From Penelope pileata (Eukaryota > Chordata > Aves > Galliformes > Cracidae): a stretch of 64,000 nt of DNA. The stretch is taken from positions 2,027,463-2,091,462 of the forward strand of contig WBMW01005037.1 in the NCBI GenBank assembly GCA_013396635.1, in the 5' to 3' direction. The first letter of the stretch is position 1. Each line of letters begins with the position of its first letter. A model generated the notes under the pieces. That model ran no database searches. It saw only the letters and a list, made by a program, of their open reading frames with translations, and had not been told where the DNA came from. This document shows positions 1 through 13,600 of the stretch, piece after piece. Position numbers and translations under genes: made by a program.

Positions 1-12
1 CAACCCAAGAGG

Positions 13-30
13 AAAAAAAAAAAAAAAAAA
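13..30 (+). repeat. A18 homopolymer run
   Basis: Eighteen consecutive A residues close to the left edge of the window. It could be the tail of a retroposed element lying mostly outside the window, but nothing recognisable precedes it in the 12 bases available. Confidence 0.9.
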
Positions 31-238
31 CCCTCAGTTGCCTTTAATCTCCTTCCAGATCATTTAAAGCAGCTATTTAATTGTCTTCTCCCTGCTTCCC
101 CCTCCCTCCCCTCAAAGGCTTTCACTGTCATCTCTGTGCAGCATCTACTGGGGGCTCGCAGATGGCACTTGTGCTTCCCTGGTATTTAGAAACGCTCCCG
201 CGTCCTGCCCAGGGCACCCTGGTGGCAGTGTCCTGCCC

Positions 239-262
239 GGGGTGGGGACAGGGGGCTCTGGG
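239..262 (+). other. Canonical G-quadruplex motif
   Basis: Four G-runs (239-242, 244-247, 251-255, 260-262) are separated by loops of 1, 3 and 4 bases, which meets the usual G3+N1-7 rule. It lies in the G+C-rich left part of the window. Folding in the cell is not shown by sequence alone. Confidence 0.6.
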
Positions 263-3200
263 TGTCACCATCACGTTTCCCAGCTGTGAAATCTCAGCCT
301 GCTGGGGGATGCAGCAGGGCAGGTGCTGCTGTCAGGAGGGGACGGCAGCTGAGCAAAGGTGTCTGGAGAGGTTGGGAGCGTGGTGGGACCCTGAGCATCG
401 TGGCTACCAAGCCCTAAAGCAGGGATCATTGGGTGCCAATACCAGCAAGCTCCCATGCTGGCATCCCTCCTGTCACTGCACAAAGCAGATAAAACTCTGT
501 TATTACACTCCTGACCCGCCTGGTCACTCTCCAGCCCACACCATGTGAAGCTGGAGGTGCTTCCAGCACCCATCCTCCCTTATCTCCATGCCCACACCCC
601 TCTCAGCGTTCAGCTGGGCACGGCAGAGAAAAGCCATGGTCTGTTCCCGATATCTCCCTGCATTCCAAGTGTCTGTTGTTAAATTTTCTGTGGGTGGGAG
701 GGCAACAGCAGTGAGACACTTTTGTATCCTGCTCCTATGGGACAGAGGATGCTGCGGGGCAGAGCTGGACATGGCTGTGCCATGAGCAGGGGGTCTTTGC
801 TGCTTCTCTCCTGGGGCTTTTCCACTTCAATGGTTCTCAGTGCTGCTGGGCATGGCTCCGTGGCAGCACATCTCTACCACAGAGATAAAATAACAGAGCG
901 AGCAGGGTCTATTTAACTGCACTTTTCTTCAAGAGAGAAAGTTCAGCGATGCCTCTTCGAGACTTTTAGTTTCTCAGGGGCTGGAGATGATTGTCAGCTG
1001 AAGGTAGAAGATGAGATGTTCTAGTGGAAATTTAGAAAAAATGAATTTTCAGAAACTCTTCTACATTTGAAGGGGGAGAAGCACCTCTTCTATGCAAAGT
1101 GCTCATGAAAAAAATCCTGGAAGCACTTCTGAACTGTGAAGCCATGCACAGTGCAGGAGCCCATAGGATGTCAGCAGTTGGGAGCGGGGTGGTGCCCAGG
1201 GCTCGGTGGCGGTGCTGGTGGCAGCGGTGCCACCTGGCATAGCCCCCACCCTCGCCCCATGCTCCTCGCTCACAGCTCACACCCAGCCGCAGGGTTACAT
1301 CTCCCCGCACGCTGCACCCTGTGCTGTAAATCTCCCTTTATAAAGTTGCATCCTTGCCAATTTCTAAATATATAGAAGAGGAATGGGCAGCCCAGACAGG
1401 GCTGGGGATGTAATCTGATTTCAGCAACGTGTTCCCTTCCCTTCGCAAATACCCTCTGGTGCTTCCTGCCAACCGCTGCTCCCTCTGGATAATAAAGAAT
1501 AAATTTAGGGCCGCTGCCATTGGAGCCAACTCACAAACCAATTCCTTTGCTTCAGGAGCTCTGCTCCTCCCTCTGGGAGCTCTTCCACTGCAGAAGCTGC
1601 TTTGAAAGGAAGGAGATGAGCACCGTGAGCACGCGATGGGTTCCTCAGGAGAGCCCGAGGACCCTGGACGTCCTCCAACCTTGAGGAGCGCGGTCTACCA
1701 ACGTGCCATCCCTGCCCAGACCTGCAGCAAAGCCCTGCTGCATGGCAGCTGCCAGCATGTGGATGCAGGACTGCCTGTGGTCAGGACTCCAAGCAGCTGA
1801 TTGCTAGAGCTGCTGCCATGCCACATCCCCATCACTGCAACATAATCAGGAACCAGGCGGCTCCGCAGCGCTGGACCGAATGAGTGCGGGGTAGGGCTGC
1901 ACCTCCCCGCTCCTCCTGGGGACAGAGCCCGGTTAGCGAGCCCACAGCTATCTGAGTATGGTCAATACCAATTTATTATTCATCTGCTTTTCACTGCTCT
2001 TTTGTGATTTTTTTTCAAAACCACCTTATTAGCATGCAACGCACACAGCCGCTGGGAAACTTCAGCTCATTGCTTACATCGTTCTATTGATTTCTCCTTG
2101 CATTTTATCCTCAAGGGGACAATTTATACATTCGATTTACTCATTCAAAAGTGAAACACAGCAAAATTTCCCTCCCCACAGCCCCCACTTTGTGTTTTTA
2201 TCCCTGTCAGTTATGGTCTTGTGACACTGCTGTACTTCCTCACCCTCTAACTCCAAGCGTGTGATAAAGCACTGTGGGAGGAAGGGCTCAGACCGACACA
2301 GAGAGATTTGGCCTCGAGATGCGGTGATGGGGCAGCATGCAGTGCCCCAGCCCTTGGGGACCTCTGTCACCACCCAAGGTGCTGCCCAAAGAGGGAAAAC
2401 CCCTCTAAAGGGCACAAAGTTCTGCGAGAGAGCGGTCAGGATGCTGTCAGAACAGCAGTGCAGGGGGGAACACACGGACATTCTGTCTGTCCTGGCCCAG
2501 CCCCGAAGCCAAGCCATGCTGGGAGACAAATCCTTTAATCCCAGAGGCTCCGAGAGGCAGAAGAGGAACAGAGAGAGACACCGGGAAACAGCAGCGATGA
2601 AGCAACCCACAAATTCACAGAGCCCTTTGGGATGTGCTTCTATTTTCCCCCTGTAAATCTCAGTGGTTTTGCTTTGCTCCCATCCTCAGCAGTACAACAG
2701 GAGGTGCGTGTATTGCCTCATGGCTGCACGGTCTTCTTCACAGCCAGAGCATGGGGAGAGCAGAGGGTTTCGTGCTTGTGCAGCAGGTTGGTAAGAAATC
2801 AGCTCGCGGGCTCCCAAAGCTGCTCAGGGGCTTAGGGATGGATTAGCAGAGAGCAGCAGCCAGGGGCCACGGGGACACGGCACGATGCTGTGCTGGTGTC
2901 TGCCCTGAGCAGCTCTGCAGCGAGCACCTCCACGTCCCAGCGCTGCGTGCCCCAGTTCTGCTCCGAGCATCGCTCCTGCTGCTCCGCTGCAGCCCCCAGC
3001 ACTGTGCCGGGGTTCTCACGGCCACCACCAGAGCTTCGGCTCCACTTGGACCTTTACCATCTCCCCCTTCACAGCTCTCAGGGTACAGTTTCTTCAGTTA
3101 GTTACCAAAATATCCGATGGATTCGTCGCCGTGCAGTTCAGCACCAGCTCATTTTTTTCTTTTTTACCAGAAGTGCAAGCCTGGCCATGTTGCTATTAAA

Positions 3201-6200
3201 AAGATATTTAGACATCAGCTGAAGAAAGCACTGCACTGGAGGTATTTGCTGGCCATCAGCCCCAGCAAAGTGATCTCTCTTCTGCCCGAGGCACACACAG
3301 TGCCCACAGAAGTGCCAGAGCCCGGGCTGACACCACAGAGCCCAATAAGGGGTTAATTGCCCCCAGAATGAGCTTCCCAGAGCACAGATGATGGAATTTG
3401 CTGCTGCCATGTCCTCCAGCGAGGCGGGCAGTGCGCTCAGCCTGCCCCGTTCGCTGTAAACAGAGCCCGCAGTCAGCAGCGGGACGGTGTTTGACTTAAC
3501 CGTGGCCTTTAATTTATTTATAACTGCATATCCAGCAGTTGGTATCATATTTAATGCAAACAACACTAGAGTGAAATCCCCACTGAGAGGCACATTACGG
3601 AGATTAACAGCCTGGCTTTTCTATCCCTCCGATTTGCACAGGGCTGATTTGTGCCTGGTGCTCTATGGACAAGGGCTGAGAACATTCCAGTGAAGGAGCC
3701 TCGATCTAAAGCTGCCGTTGTGCCACACCAGTGCCTGGCTACAACCAGAGGAAAGGGCCCAAGGCATAAAAACCTCGGGGAAATGCTGACATACAGAGAA
3801 GTGGGAGAAAAAGAGGGCTGGGACCTGCAAGGCACAGCAGCAGGAAATCAGATGGGCATGGCACAAGCAGCCCCAGCAGCGAGAGATGCCTGCAGTGGGT
3901 GGATGTGAAGTTCTGCAAAGGGCCCTGCAGGGCTGAGCTCTGCTGACCACACAACGTGCCGTCCCTGTGGACTTTATCTCCTTTGATTGCATGGCCTGCT
4001 TCCATTTTAAACAAGCTGTCAGGACAATTAATTTTGCCAAGCTTAAGATGACATATTCTCGTGCCCTGCAATTATCTGGAGCTGTTTTAATTCCTTTATA
4101 TCTTCATGCGATGAATTTGTCAGGTGTAATGCCATAGGCTCAGCACCTCGTTAGGAAGTCTGTTAATAGGTTGGTGTCTGCTCTTCTGTCTGAGCCCTTC
4201 CATGTCCCTCCCACCGTCTGAAGAAGTGAACACCCTCTGTGACCATGTCACTCCTCCTCCCAAATTCCTGTCCCGTTCTCCTGTACGCATTCATGCATCA
4301 TGGAGCAGAAACGTGGCCATGCCCCCAGGCAGCTGCCAGGACAGGACTCAGGTCTGGTTTGCTTTCTGCTGCGGGTCAGGCTCGTGCTCCAGCTCTGCAG
4401 AGGAGCTGCTGCGGGCTCCACGGTGCTGAATAATGCAAAGGGGCTCCTGCAGGATGCCAGCTCCGCGGCTGAGGCTGTGCTCGGCGTCTCTTCCAGCACA
4501 CAAGGTCTCCCCTCGTCGCTCCCTGCGTGCTCTGAGCTCCTCTAGGAGGGGTTGGAGAGATGTCATCCCCAGGGAATGGCTGTGTCACAGGGTCCTCCAC
4601 GTTCATGAATGCTTCTCTTTCCTTCCTCCTTCCTCCCCTTTTATCAGTGGGGACCGTTCAGGAGAGGGCACCCATCCTCAGTGATGTTACAGCAGGAAGA
4701 AAGCTGCTCTGTGCCTCCATTACTTTGAAACAATTCTGTTTGGGAAAGGGGAAAATTGCAGGGCGCACTCCAGAGGTTTTCTCATATCACACATTGCTGT
4801 GCTAAATTCCGTCCCTTAAAAATATTAGCCAGGCAAAAATTGCTTTCAAGGGCTCTCGGGGGCTGCCCCTCTTGCAGCGAGGCTCTGTGTCCTGCCCTCG
4901 TGCAGGAGTCTGAACAGCAGCTCTGTGTCCTGACGTGAAGGATGCTGCTTTCTGCTCCACGCAATAATGGAAACTTTCGTTCAACTCATCAATGATTTCG
5001 GCGAAAAGAAGTAATTTACCCAGTTTCAATTAAAAAAAAAAAATTGAAAGCAATAAGAAAACCACCGGCTGTCTGTAAAACAAATAGAAGCAGAGAGACA
5101 AGGGCAGACGCAGGGCAAGAAGTGACAGTTTTCAGACTCTGCTGGGTGGTGACAGAAGAGCCCTTTCTGCCTGCAGAACAAAGCTGGCTCTGTGAGGACA
5201 GCTGTTCACCTGTGCTGCACAACCACGGCTGCAGTGCTGCTCGGTTCCCACTTCTATGGGGTGGGACAGTGCTGGGGTGGGTGCCCCTCGCTGTGGGGCT
5301 GGTGGCAGTGCTGGCAGGGGACAGTCCCTGCTCCACCATGCAGAGTGGCACCAACACCGAGCAATCCTCATGGCAGTGAGAGCAGCTCACCGGTCAGGAC
5401 ACGAGAATTGATCTGGCTGCAGAGATGATTTTGCCTTGTGCCCTGTGGGTTGATAGAGCACTGAAGCCCAGCTGTAGATTTGCCAGGCATTCATTCCTTT
5501 TCAGCAGTGGATTTTCTTTCCTCTCTGGGAGGCTGATCCACAGCCCCAGGCCTTACCCTGAAGGCATATGTTGGCGTTTGGGTAAGATGTGCCTGTCTTA
5601 TTTCCCTCCAAAAAAACTCTCCCTCCATGGGTGCCACACAGCCGCTGTACAGGGCCCTGCTGTGAGCTCCAGGGGTGCACAGCCTTTGGGCAGCTATTGC
5701 AGAAAGCTCTGGGGAAACTCACCCTGATGTCAGGATGCAAAGCTATGTAAGAACGTTTGGCTGTGTCCCATAGAGCCATCACCTGTGCCTGCTGGTTCCT
5801 GCTCTCCGGACGCAGCATCCCGTTAGCAGCAGTGCTGCCCTTCTGCCAAAGGGAGCTGGGTCCTTTCAGGTCAGCAGGAAAGCACTCAGGTGGAGAATGG
5901 GGCGTTCTGCATGGCTGCCTCCACTTGTCAACAACACGGGGCTGGTGCTGTGGTGCTGGGAAAAGGGGTTGAGTTGTGCGGAGATGCAGGAGCCAAGCCT
6001 GCCTGGAGCACCAGCATCAATCCCATGGCAGAAACGGACTGATAAAATAAACAGAGATTTCCCTGGTTTTAGTGCTGTTTAGATAACTTGGAAACGCTTA
6101 TTACTCAAAGTAAATGAATTACGCAGCCTTTTTCCCCTTTTTTGGCTCAAGAAGGAGTCAGTGAATTTCCTTTTTCAGAGCAGAACATTTGTGCTTTTTG

Positions 6201-9200
6201 CTGTGACCCAGGGAACAGCTTTGTACTTTGAAACCAAGGGACACACAGTGACACATTTGGTGTTGGCAGAGGACCTCCACGCACCACGCAGCCCAGGCCG
6301 TGCCCCCACATCCCAGGCTTGCAGCTGGAGTGACCCCGGGAAACCAACTGCAAGGAGCTGACCCTGCAGCACGCCAGAGACACCTCACTCTGCCTTGCAG
6401 TGATTTCAGGTACAAGTGAGCCCCAGAGCTGACTAGGGCAGCCTTCATTATCCTTTTTTTTCAAGTTTCTTTCAAGTTAGTTGGCATTTTAAGTGAGGAG
6501 ATAGGGACAGAGAGCGGCCAGTTGGTAACTTGTTGGTAACTGCATGGGTGAAGATAAGCATGAATCACCGTGTCATGCTCGTGCTTTCTCTGTCCTCATG
6601 TATCTCTGGCATCAAAGCGCAGATAAAGGAGAGAAAAAGCCTGGGTGCCCATGACTCCTGGTGTGCTCCCTCCACTGGGTCTGGCAGAGGGATGGTGACA
6701 TGTCCCAGCCGTGCTGGCGCAGCTGCTGCCTGCCAGCTGCACTTTGAGGAACGAGGAAACTCTCATCCCCATCTGCTTTGGAACTGGGTGGAGCATGGAG
6801 CACACGAAACAGGAGCAGAGGTGCAATGGGCAGCACGGCTGGGTTTGTGGCAGGGAGCTGCAAGCTGACAGCCCCAGATCTGTGCTGCTCCAGGTGCTTC
6901 CCTAGCCCTGGAGCATGTGCTTTGCAGGGTATGTTTGCAGGGCATTTTTAGCACGCTTCAGTTTGGTGAAGGTCGCAGAGAAATAGAGCATCAGCATGTG
7001 GAAGAGCTGTCATTCCGCTTCCAGTCTAGCAGGAGTAACACATTGACTTATTCATGAGGGCAGCCAGCTCACTTCTCTCCGTGTCTAACAATCTGCTTTG
7101 CCACTCCCAGCACAGAACAATAATTCTACTCTCAACAATTCTGCCTTCTTAATAAAACCTTAAGGCAGCCTGAGCAAGATTTTAGGGAAGTGGAAGTGTT
7201 CCCAGTTTATTATTTTTTTCCATTCTTTCCAAAATATTCCACTCTTTCACTGTCTAAACCATCGGACAGCAAATCAATGTACTGGCCAGAAGGAGGGAGA
7301 GGAAATTATTTTTCAAAGCATGAAGACTGCTGGATAAACCACTGGCTGCAATGGTTCCCAGTGGCTTCACAAGCCTTCAGATGCTCATGTGATGCTCAGA
7401 TTTCCTCCTGGTGTGGATCTGCCTCCACCTCCCACCTCAGGAGGGGCTGGCAGGAGGGCAGCATCTCCTCCATCCCCTTTCATCCCCCCTGAGCTGCTCT
7501 AGCCCTTCCCTACAGGAGAAAAGGATTGCACAGCAAACATCAAACACTTCATTAAATCTTGAAAGACACCATCCCAGTGCTTTGTGCCCAGTAGGAGAAG
7601 CTTAGTCGGTTAGCTGGAAATGCCCGCATCAAGGATGACTAATTCATACCTGGGAAATGAAGACATTTGATGCTCCCTGCAGCAAAAGAGCAGGGGATGC
7701 CTCTCAGCGATACACTGCATAGGAAGAAGACACGGAGAGCTGGAGGGAAGGGAATGCAGAAGGCCATGAAGGGTTGCAGCATCCACCTGCAATGTCCAAT
7801 GTAGCTCTGAAGCCTGATGCAGATTTTCTGCCTCTATTTGTGTTCATGGCGATGCCAGATTGATTTCATTGATTTGATGGTGGTGGTGCACCAAACACCT
7901 GCTGTGACAGTGAACAGTCCCAAAGTTACTGGGTGTAAATGCTGACAGGGCTGACAACCAGCAAGATGGGCTTGGCCAGAATGAGCTAAAACGTCCTCAC
8001 GTTTCATTGATATCATTATTTTCATGAAAAATGCCAGTTCTTATTAAACAATTGTCTGTCATAATTGTCTCTAAAGCTGTCATTACCAAGGAGTCAGCTG
8101 CCACTTGCACAGATGTGCTTCTGGAAGTGTCTCTGCCTAATTCCAATGAAACGGCCCAGCAGAGCGTTGCTGCAGAATACAGAAACAGCCCTGGGGTACA
8201 GGGATACTGCTCTGGTCTCTCTCCGCTGCTGAGGCAGGATCCAATCCTCAGTGCTGCTCTTACTCATTCCTTAGTGTTTGCTGCAAGGGCTACATTCCTG
8301 TTCCAGGGGCCACTGCTTCTCCTTCATCCTCACTTAGCACTGGAGATGTTCCCTCTCCACGCAGCAGAAGAACGGGCTTTGTGGTTTCATAGTGAAATAA
8401 TTCACTTTAAAAGGAAAACATGTGCTTGGATCAAACTGAGAAAAAAAGTTTAAGGAATTTATCAGGGATGAGCTAAACAAAGCAATTAGTTTGGGGTTGG
8501 CCTACAGCACTCTGTTTGTGAATAAAGCATTTAGTTTGAGCTGAGGTGAAACATTCTGCTTCCCTTCTGGCTCATAACCCATTGGTTTTTTTTAAGCTCA
8601 GGACAATTCTGAAATAAGACAGAAGTTCAGTATGTTTTTTTACTTAATATGTTGAAATAAAACGCTTTAGCATTTCCAGAAAGAAGTATTTGTTTGAAAA
8701 CACTGACACAGTTCAGCATTTATTTGTCAATACTGTTTATTGCATGTAACATGAAACCTCAAGTAGTTCTTGTTTTCCTTCCAAAAATTCACTTTTCATC
8801 AAGTTCACCATTCTGTGGCGAATATTAGCTGTCCATAACTCCTGCAGGAGCGGAGCTAAAGACACAGCTTTTGCCACAAAGAGTGCACGGAGCAGACGCT
8901 CTCACAGAGGGATGGCAGGCTCCAAGGGGCACAGGATTGGCTCTCTCTTAATCATGGCAATTAGGACTGCAGCAATGATTAACATCTCTTCCCAGGACAG
9001 AGAGATTTTTCAGGTGGCTTTATAATTCTTGCGTTTGTTCAGTCCCTGTACTTTTTGTTGCCTTGTAACTGTGCAGTACATCCTGAAATGCACAAAGCTT
9101 TAAAATTACATAGATTTTTCTGGTTATATTTTTGGTACAGCTTTTACTGTCTCGCTGTACTGAGTCAAAGCATCTCTGATTTGAATTCATCACACACTGA

Positions 9201-10623
9201 GCCAGGTTCCACTTCTTTTAAGGATTTCAATTAATGCATAATAGATAAGTAAACAAAGACATAAATTGTCGCCTAAAAGTTAGGTGCTGTCTTCTTGGCA
9301 TTCCCCCTTGATTCATTTTGTTTAAAGTACATCTTCTAGCGTGCCCTTTTTTTAGCCTGCTGATATTCCCTTACTGCTGAGGATCAAATGTTTCCCTTTG
9401 TCTGTGCCAGGTATACACCAGAGAGATGCTGGAGGAAGAGTATTTAATAAGCTCTCTAATAGGCTCTAACTACAATAAACCAAATAGCACCCAAATGGTT
9501 GGTGCCTCTCCCACTTCATGTTTGGTTCAGGCTTTTTGTTTTTGTTCTGAGGCTGTGTAGGAACTCTGACTGTATCATTAAACATCAGAAATCTTTTACT
9601 TTGATACAATCCCTGCTTCACCAACAGCTGTGCAGCAGAGCAGAACTTCTGCATGCTTCCCAATGAGCCCCAGACAGGTCCCTACCTGCAAGATGTTTGG
9701 ATGCATGCAATTGGGTTTGAATTCTGCTGTTAGAGTTGCATATAATTCATGCAAAAGGAGGAACAATCCGAGAAGGAGGTTTCAAAATTACACTGAAAGA
9801 GCTGTTGCAGAGCTGGGTGCTTGTACAACGGAGCTGCAGTGAGGCCTGGGCGTACTGCTGGGGGCTGGGTGAGTGAGGAGCCACCAGCACCTCCTCCCAT
9901 GTGTGAACCACAAGCCTGCTAAAGAGCCTGAAAGTGGCACAGCCCCGTCCTTGGGGCTGTGCTTTTCCAAACTGAGCAGTGCAGGAAATAGAAGGGAAGA
10001 TGAGCGAGAGCTGTAAGTAAAGAAGAGGTACATTCAAAATGAGCTGGGTGCCATCAAAGGAGGATGACAGTGCATTTGGGGCTGGGGGTGGAAAGTTCCT
10101 ATTTGAACAAATGAAAAGAATGTTATCAGATAGAGCTGATTAGAGAGAAGGTAACCAGCAGCCAACCCAGTAAGATTCAGGTGGCCAAGGAAGACAATGA
10201 GAGAAGACAAGAGAAACATGCCTTGGCGCAGAGCTGTCCACAGTCGGGTGACCCAGCTGTGATGCCTCATCTGTGCAAGCAAGGAGGCAGCAGCACGTCT
10301 GAAAAATCTCCAAAGAAAAAACATTTGCAGCTGTGATAAAGTAATGCACAGCAAATTCCCTGGGCTGGCTGAGGTCTGGCTCTGCTTTGGCGATTGTCCT
10401 CTTTGCTGGCAATCACTCATATGTTGATTGTAAACAACTCCCGGCAGGGAGCTGAGTCTTGCAAACGTTTAATTTCTATCTTAAAATCAAATGATGCTTC
10501 CCTGAGCTGGAAATTCAATGCAAGCTAAATGGAGGGAATGACTCATATCAGTATTTCCCATTGCCAGAATCTTTACCTGCGGAGCTTTATCTTTGCCAGC
10601 TCCATTTAAGTGCATCAAACATG

Positions 10624-10646
10624 AAGGATGTAACATTTACATCCTT
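10624..10646 (+). repeat. Perfect 10-bp inverted repeat with 3-base loop
   Basis: The left arm (10624-10633, AAGGATGTAA) is the exact reverse complement of the right arm (10637-10646), separated by CAT. It is a short perfect hairpin in intron 1 with no associated gene. It is too small for a microRNA precursor on its own. Confidence 0.8.
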
Positions 10647-13600
10647 GGTTACAGCTTTTTTTTGAGGCCATGTAGACAGCAAGAGATAATCAGAAGGAAA
10701 ACTTGCTTTCAGCCTTGTTGCTTTGCCCATGTTACCCCGAATTGAGCCTTGCTTGACTGAGATGCTATGGCCCATATCCTCATGAGACTGGATTTCTGTG
10801 TGCAACAAGAACTCGCCTTCATCCTTGCACACCCTGCTCCAACACCCCTAGTTCTCCTCCAACACCTTCAGTGCCAGTGAAATAGTCAAGGACATGGATG
10901 TTTTAGTTCCCATGACTTGGTTTCATAGTGAGCAACATATGGCAAGTAGAAGAGTCGCTCTTCCAAAGGGCTGAGAATTCATCTAAACAACAACAGACAT
11001 TGCTTGCAGGCCAATTTCTCTGTGTTTGTGAAGTAGCATGCTTCTTTTCCCGCAGTCTACATATTGCTTTATTCATTTATAATATCCATGTATACAGTCT
11101 GCTAGTCTGGCATTTCTCCCTCGTGTATATTTTTATTGCCTTTAGTCAAAGCAATATTACACAGGAGTTACACTGAGGTATGGAAACTCAAGACTTCCCA
11201 GGTCAATTTAGTGCTTTAAAATAAACCTTGCTAGAAAACAGAGAAAGCCATTGTGAAAATGCTTGTGAAGAAGAGGTTTAGATCAGATCTATTTGTTTTC
11301 TGCCTCGCTTTATTAACTTGAAAAACAGGAATAATAAAAACTTTCTTGTACCCAGAAGGGAATGGACAGTTTTGCTTAACGAACAAAATAAATGGTTTTG
11401 TCCATAAAATGCTGAACAAATTCAACTTATTTCCACGTTATATATGCTATTCCCTCTCCATGAAAATTCATTGCAGTACCTGAATACTGAGAGCTAATGA
11501 GAATTCTCTGCACTGAAAGGGCTGAAATTAAAATATTGCAATTACCAAACTGTCTTCCATTAGATGGAATTATTTATGAGAACTTGTCACTTAGACTCTC
11601 AGTTTTTCCTGGATCAGAAATCAAGAAGTTTGAGGCTGTTGTCATATTTTTTTTCCTATCAGCTTGACAGAGGAGCATCTCTTCCTATATTGCAATGAAT
11701 TGTTAGGGAGAACAGAGTCCAGGATTTCTGGCATCTTCTTTATCCACTGTGGCTCAAGTGAAGCCTCTAGAAGCTCAGAGCTGTAAAGATTCATCCTCAT
11801 GAGTTCTGATGCTCATCCTTCTCATGACTGGTCCTTCAAGGAGGGTGAACCTAGAAACACTTAAATTTGTTGTCCTGACACTGCATTTACTCCCAGGTGT
11901 TGACCACAGAGCACACAACCCCACGGAATAATTATATTTTTCAGTATTCTTGGCAGAGACAGACCTGAAATTGAGATCTCAGATCTTTTATGCCCTTCTT
12001 CACGTCCTCAAAACTTGGAGGGTTCCTTTTCTAAGGCCACAATCAGATCCCTACTGAATAATTCACTCTTGCTGCAGGTTTGGGCTGCATCGCAATTTCT
12101 TTTCAACTGGAAGAGGAAAATAATAGAAGTGCTTCTGTAATCCATTCTGGAGGCAGCATTTTGTATGCAGACAAAACACTTTTTGTTAGAATAGTGAACT
12201 GAAAAACAAGCAAACAAAAATCTGGGCTACAGGCTGTCCTTTCACATAGAACAGACACCTCAGTTACACATCAGAAAAATCAATGTGAGTGTAACTTGCC
12301 TGCTAACAGGTCAGCAAGGTCCCTGTGGTGCAAAATTCTAATTCAGGAAGGTAAGGGTGCTTTCACCATGGGTCTCTGGCTGCAGGAGAGGCTCATACAG
12401 ACCTCAGGATCAGGGTGAGATGGGGACAATGCACAGTGCAGCTTCATCACCTCCTGCATGGCATGCGCTAAGATTATGGCAGTGCTGTCCAATGACTTCT
12501 GAGTATAAGTAGCTTTTTGTAGATAAACATAAGGAAAAGAATCAAAGGATGATTTCACCATCAAATCTTTGTCACGTGGGCTGTTAAACTGCAGCATCAG
12601 AAATGCTGCGTGTCAACTCACTTGTTGGTAGTGGAGCCAGGTGCTCCTGGTACTCCATTTCCCTGCACTTGTTCTGGAACCAGTTTTTAAGTAGTGAATT
12701 AAAAATTTAAAAAAAAAAAAAGGACTAAATGCTCAGTTGTTGGCTATGAATATTTATGACAACATTGGACTTGCAAATTTAAGGTAATTTAAATGTCAAA
12801 ACCAGTGTAAAGTCTTACCTTTGGAGGATAAGTCAGAGAAAATTTATCTTGATTACAAGTCACAACATAAGGAAATTAGCATCCTAGGGTATCAGTGATA
12901 AACACTTCTGTACTATCCCCTTTATAAGCCATGTACTTCACAAAGATGAGAATTTTAATAAAAAAAAATCACCCCTTAATTAAACTGTTAGGTAATTAAC
13001 AGGGAAATCCTGCATGCATTCATGACACTGTGATTATATCATCTCGCTAAATCACCTCTGCTACAAGGACTCTGCCTCCATAGCTGTTTGGGGAAGAAAG
13101 GCTCTATTTGAGACTGACTCTTCTTGTGTCTGGGAAACCTGCCTTAGGGATAAATATAGTGATTTTTGCAATTAATTACTTAGGCTGAAAAAAGGAGATT
13201 ATTTAGTCAATGCGCAGCAAAGGCCAGGGTAACAATGTCTGTGGCAGCGTCTGCAAGCAAAGAAAGTGGCTGCTGTCATCCTCTGCAGGCATGCTCAGAC
13301 CCCTCAACAGGACCAAGAGCTGTTGAGCACCTGCAGAGATTTCACTCCTCATTCCTGCACTGCAGAAGTCAGTGTTGGATGTTGGTTTCTGCACCAGCTT
13401 CTAGATCAGCATTTTTATCCATCCCTCCATGGACCTTTTGGTTTTGAGAAAGGTATATCTGAACAGCAACCCTACTGTTAACAGGCTGGAAATTGCTATA
13501 CAGGAGGCTGAGCTGCCACAGGGAAACAGATTTTCCTAAACCCGCAATCAGAATCTGGATTTAAGGAACAGCAATTTATAACTTTACAGGCAGCAAAGCC

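Noticed and set aside
1188..1232. GGTGG/GGCGG-rich stretch as a possible CpG island or minisatellite
   Set aside because: CpG is sparse and the repeats are irregular. It is only a G-rich patch.
2137..2610. 157-codon open frame on the minus strand
   Set aside because: The translation is rich in Cys, Trp, Ser and Leu with no domain or motif, and lies in G+C-rich intron where such frames occur by chance.
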